This document shows positions 58,981 through 59,013 of a DNA stretch of 59,013 bases, piece after piece. A program made the position numbers and the translations under genes. How positions within the stretch are numbered: the first letter of the stretch is position 1; each line of letters starts with the position of its first letter. The stretch lies in the NCBI GenBank assembly GCA_002840565.1, contig PHBK01000025.1, positions 1 to 59,013 of the forward strand, given 5' to 3'. The stretch comes from Deltaproteobacteria bacterium HGW-Deltaproteobacteria-12. GTDB lineage: Bacteria; Desulfobacterota; Syntrophia; Syntrophales; Smithellaceae. The notes under the pieces are model-generated. The model was not told the origin of the DNA, did not search any database, and saw only the letters and a list, made by a program, of their open reading frames with translations.

Positions 58981-59013
58981 TTCCAATTCCAAATCAAGAG
59001 CTACCTTTGTTGG
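58981..59013. repeat. start of an intergenic repeat at the window edge
   Basis: The 33 bases after the last gene read TTCCAATTCC ... TTTGTTGG, resembling 32505-32553 (TTCCAATTCCC ... CTAACTTTGTTGG), the flank and left part of the MITE-like element. Too short for a firm call. Confidence 0.4.

Noticed and set aside
1..59013. Prophage, integron or complete insertion sequence
   Set aside because: No integrase, transposase, attC-like 59-base element or phage structural gene was recognised; only non-autonomous repeats are seen.

Overview
The window (59 kb, roughly 48-50 % GC by eye) is a large extracellular/surface polysaccharide locus from a Gram-negative bacterium. My best guess is a Desulfobacterota (former Deltaproteobacteria), possibly Syntrophales-like, lineage. 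That placement rests only on overall style: Wbp-type sugar genes, HD-GYP and pseudopilin genes, and dense palindromic intergenic repeats. No rRNA, tRNA, CRISPR array, integrase or transposase gene was recognised.

Layout. 0-14 kb (minus strand): tail-end polysaccharide genes (two deacetylases, a pyruvyltransferase-like protein, GT2, GT4, a CapK-like adenylating enzyme, GNAT, a Rossmann membrane protein, a PP-loop ATPase and a deacetylase-GT4 fusion), interrupted by HicBA and YoeB modules. 14-16.3 kb: a run of three small two-gene modules (BrnT type, MNT/HI0074 type, PIN/RHH). 16.6-28.2 kb (minus): FemAB-like protein, then the core precursor pathway. WbpA, WbpB, WbpE and WbpD homologues would make UDP-2,3-diacetamido-2,3-dideoxyglucuronic acid, and Gmd plus Fcl would make GDP-fucose. 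With them are the initiating phosphoglycosyltransferase, a PilZ protein, a LuxR-type regulator with an atypical receiver, and a HepT/MntA pair. 28.5-32.5 kb (plus): exported protein, HEAT-like protein and an HD-GYP c-di-GMP phosphodiesterase. 33.3-38.6 kb (minus): an ECF sigma factor, a membrane protein and a pseudopilin/PilX-like operon. 38.8-49.9 kb (plus): a second sugar set (GT2, PIN toxin pair, oxidoreductase-acyltransferase fusion, GT4, 4,6-dehydratase, aminotransferase, methyltransferase, flippase-like protein, GT-C with TPRs). 50-52.4 kb (minus): GT-C and GT2. 53-59 kb (plus): aminotransferase, WbqC, two paralogous beta-propeller proteins, GNAT, methyltransferase and a GtrB-type GT2.

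Working together: the genes supply several modified nucleotide sugars, an initiating transferase, glycosyltransferases and decorating enzymes. Control probably runs through c-di-GMP (PilZ, HD-GYP, a VpsT/CsgD-like atypical regulator behind a structured leader with terminator). No Wzx/Wzy pair or Wza/Wzc export gene was identified, so the locus continues outside the window.

Most unusual: (1) seven-base-periodic tracts that separate the toxin-antitoxin-like cassettes between 4 and 19.4 kb, including an exact 57-bp direct repeat around one cassette; (2) a four-helix-bundle gene enclosed by two inverted heptad arrays, so that its mRNA could close into a long stem; (3) a modular repeat family joined at the motif GACACAGTCTC; (4) the structured leader before the atypical regulator; (5) a CapK/GNAT/Rossmann/PP-loop/deacetylase-GT4 operon of unknown chemistry.
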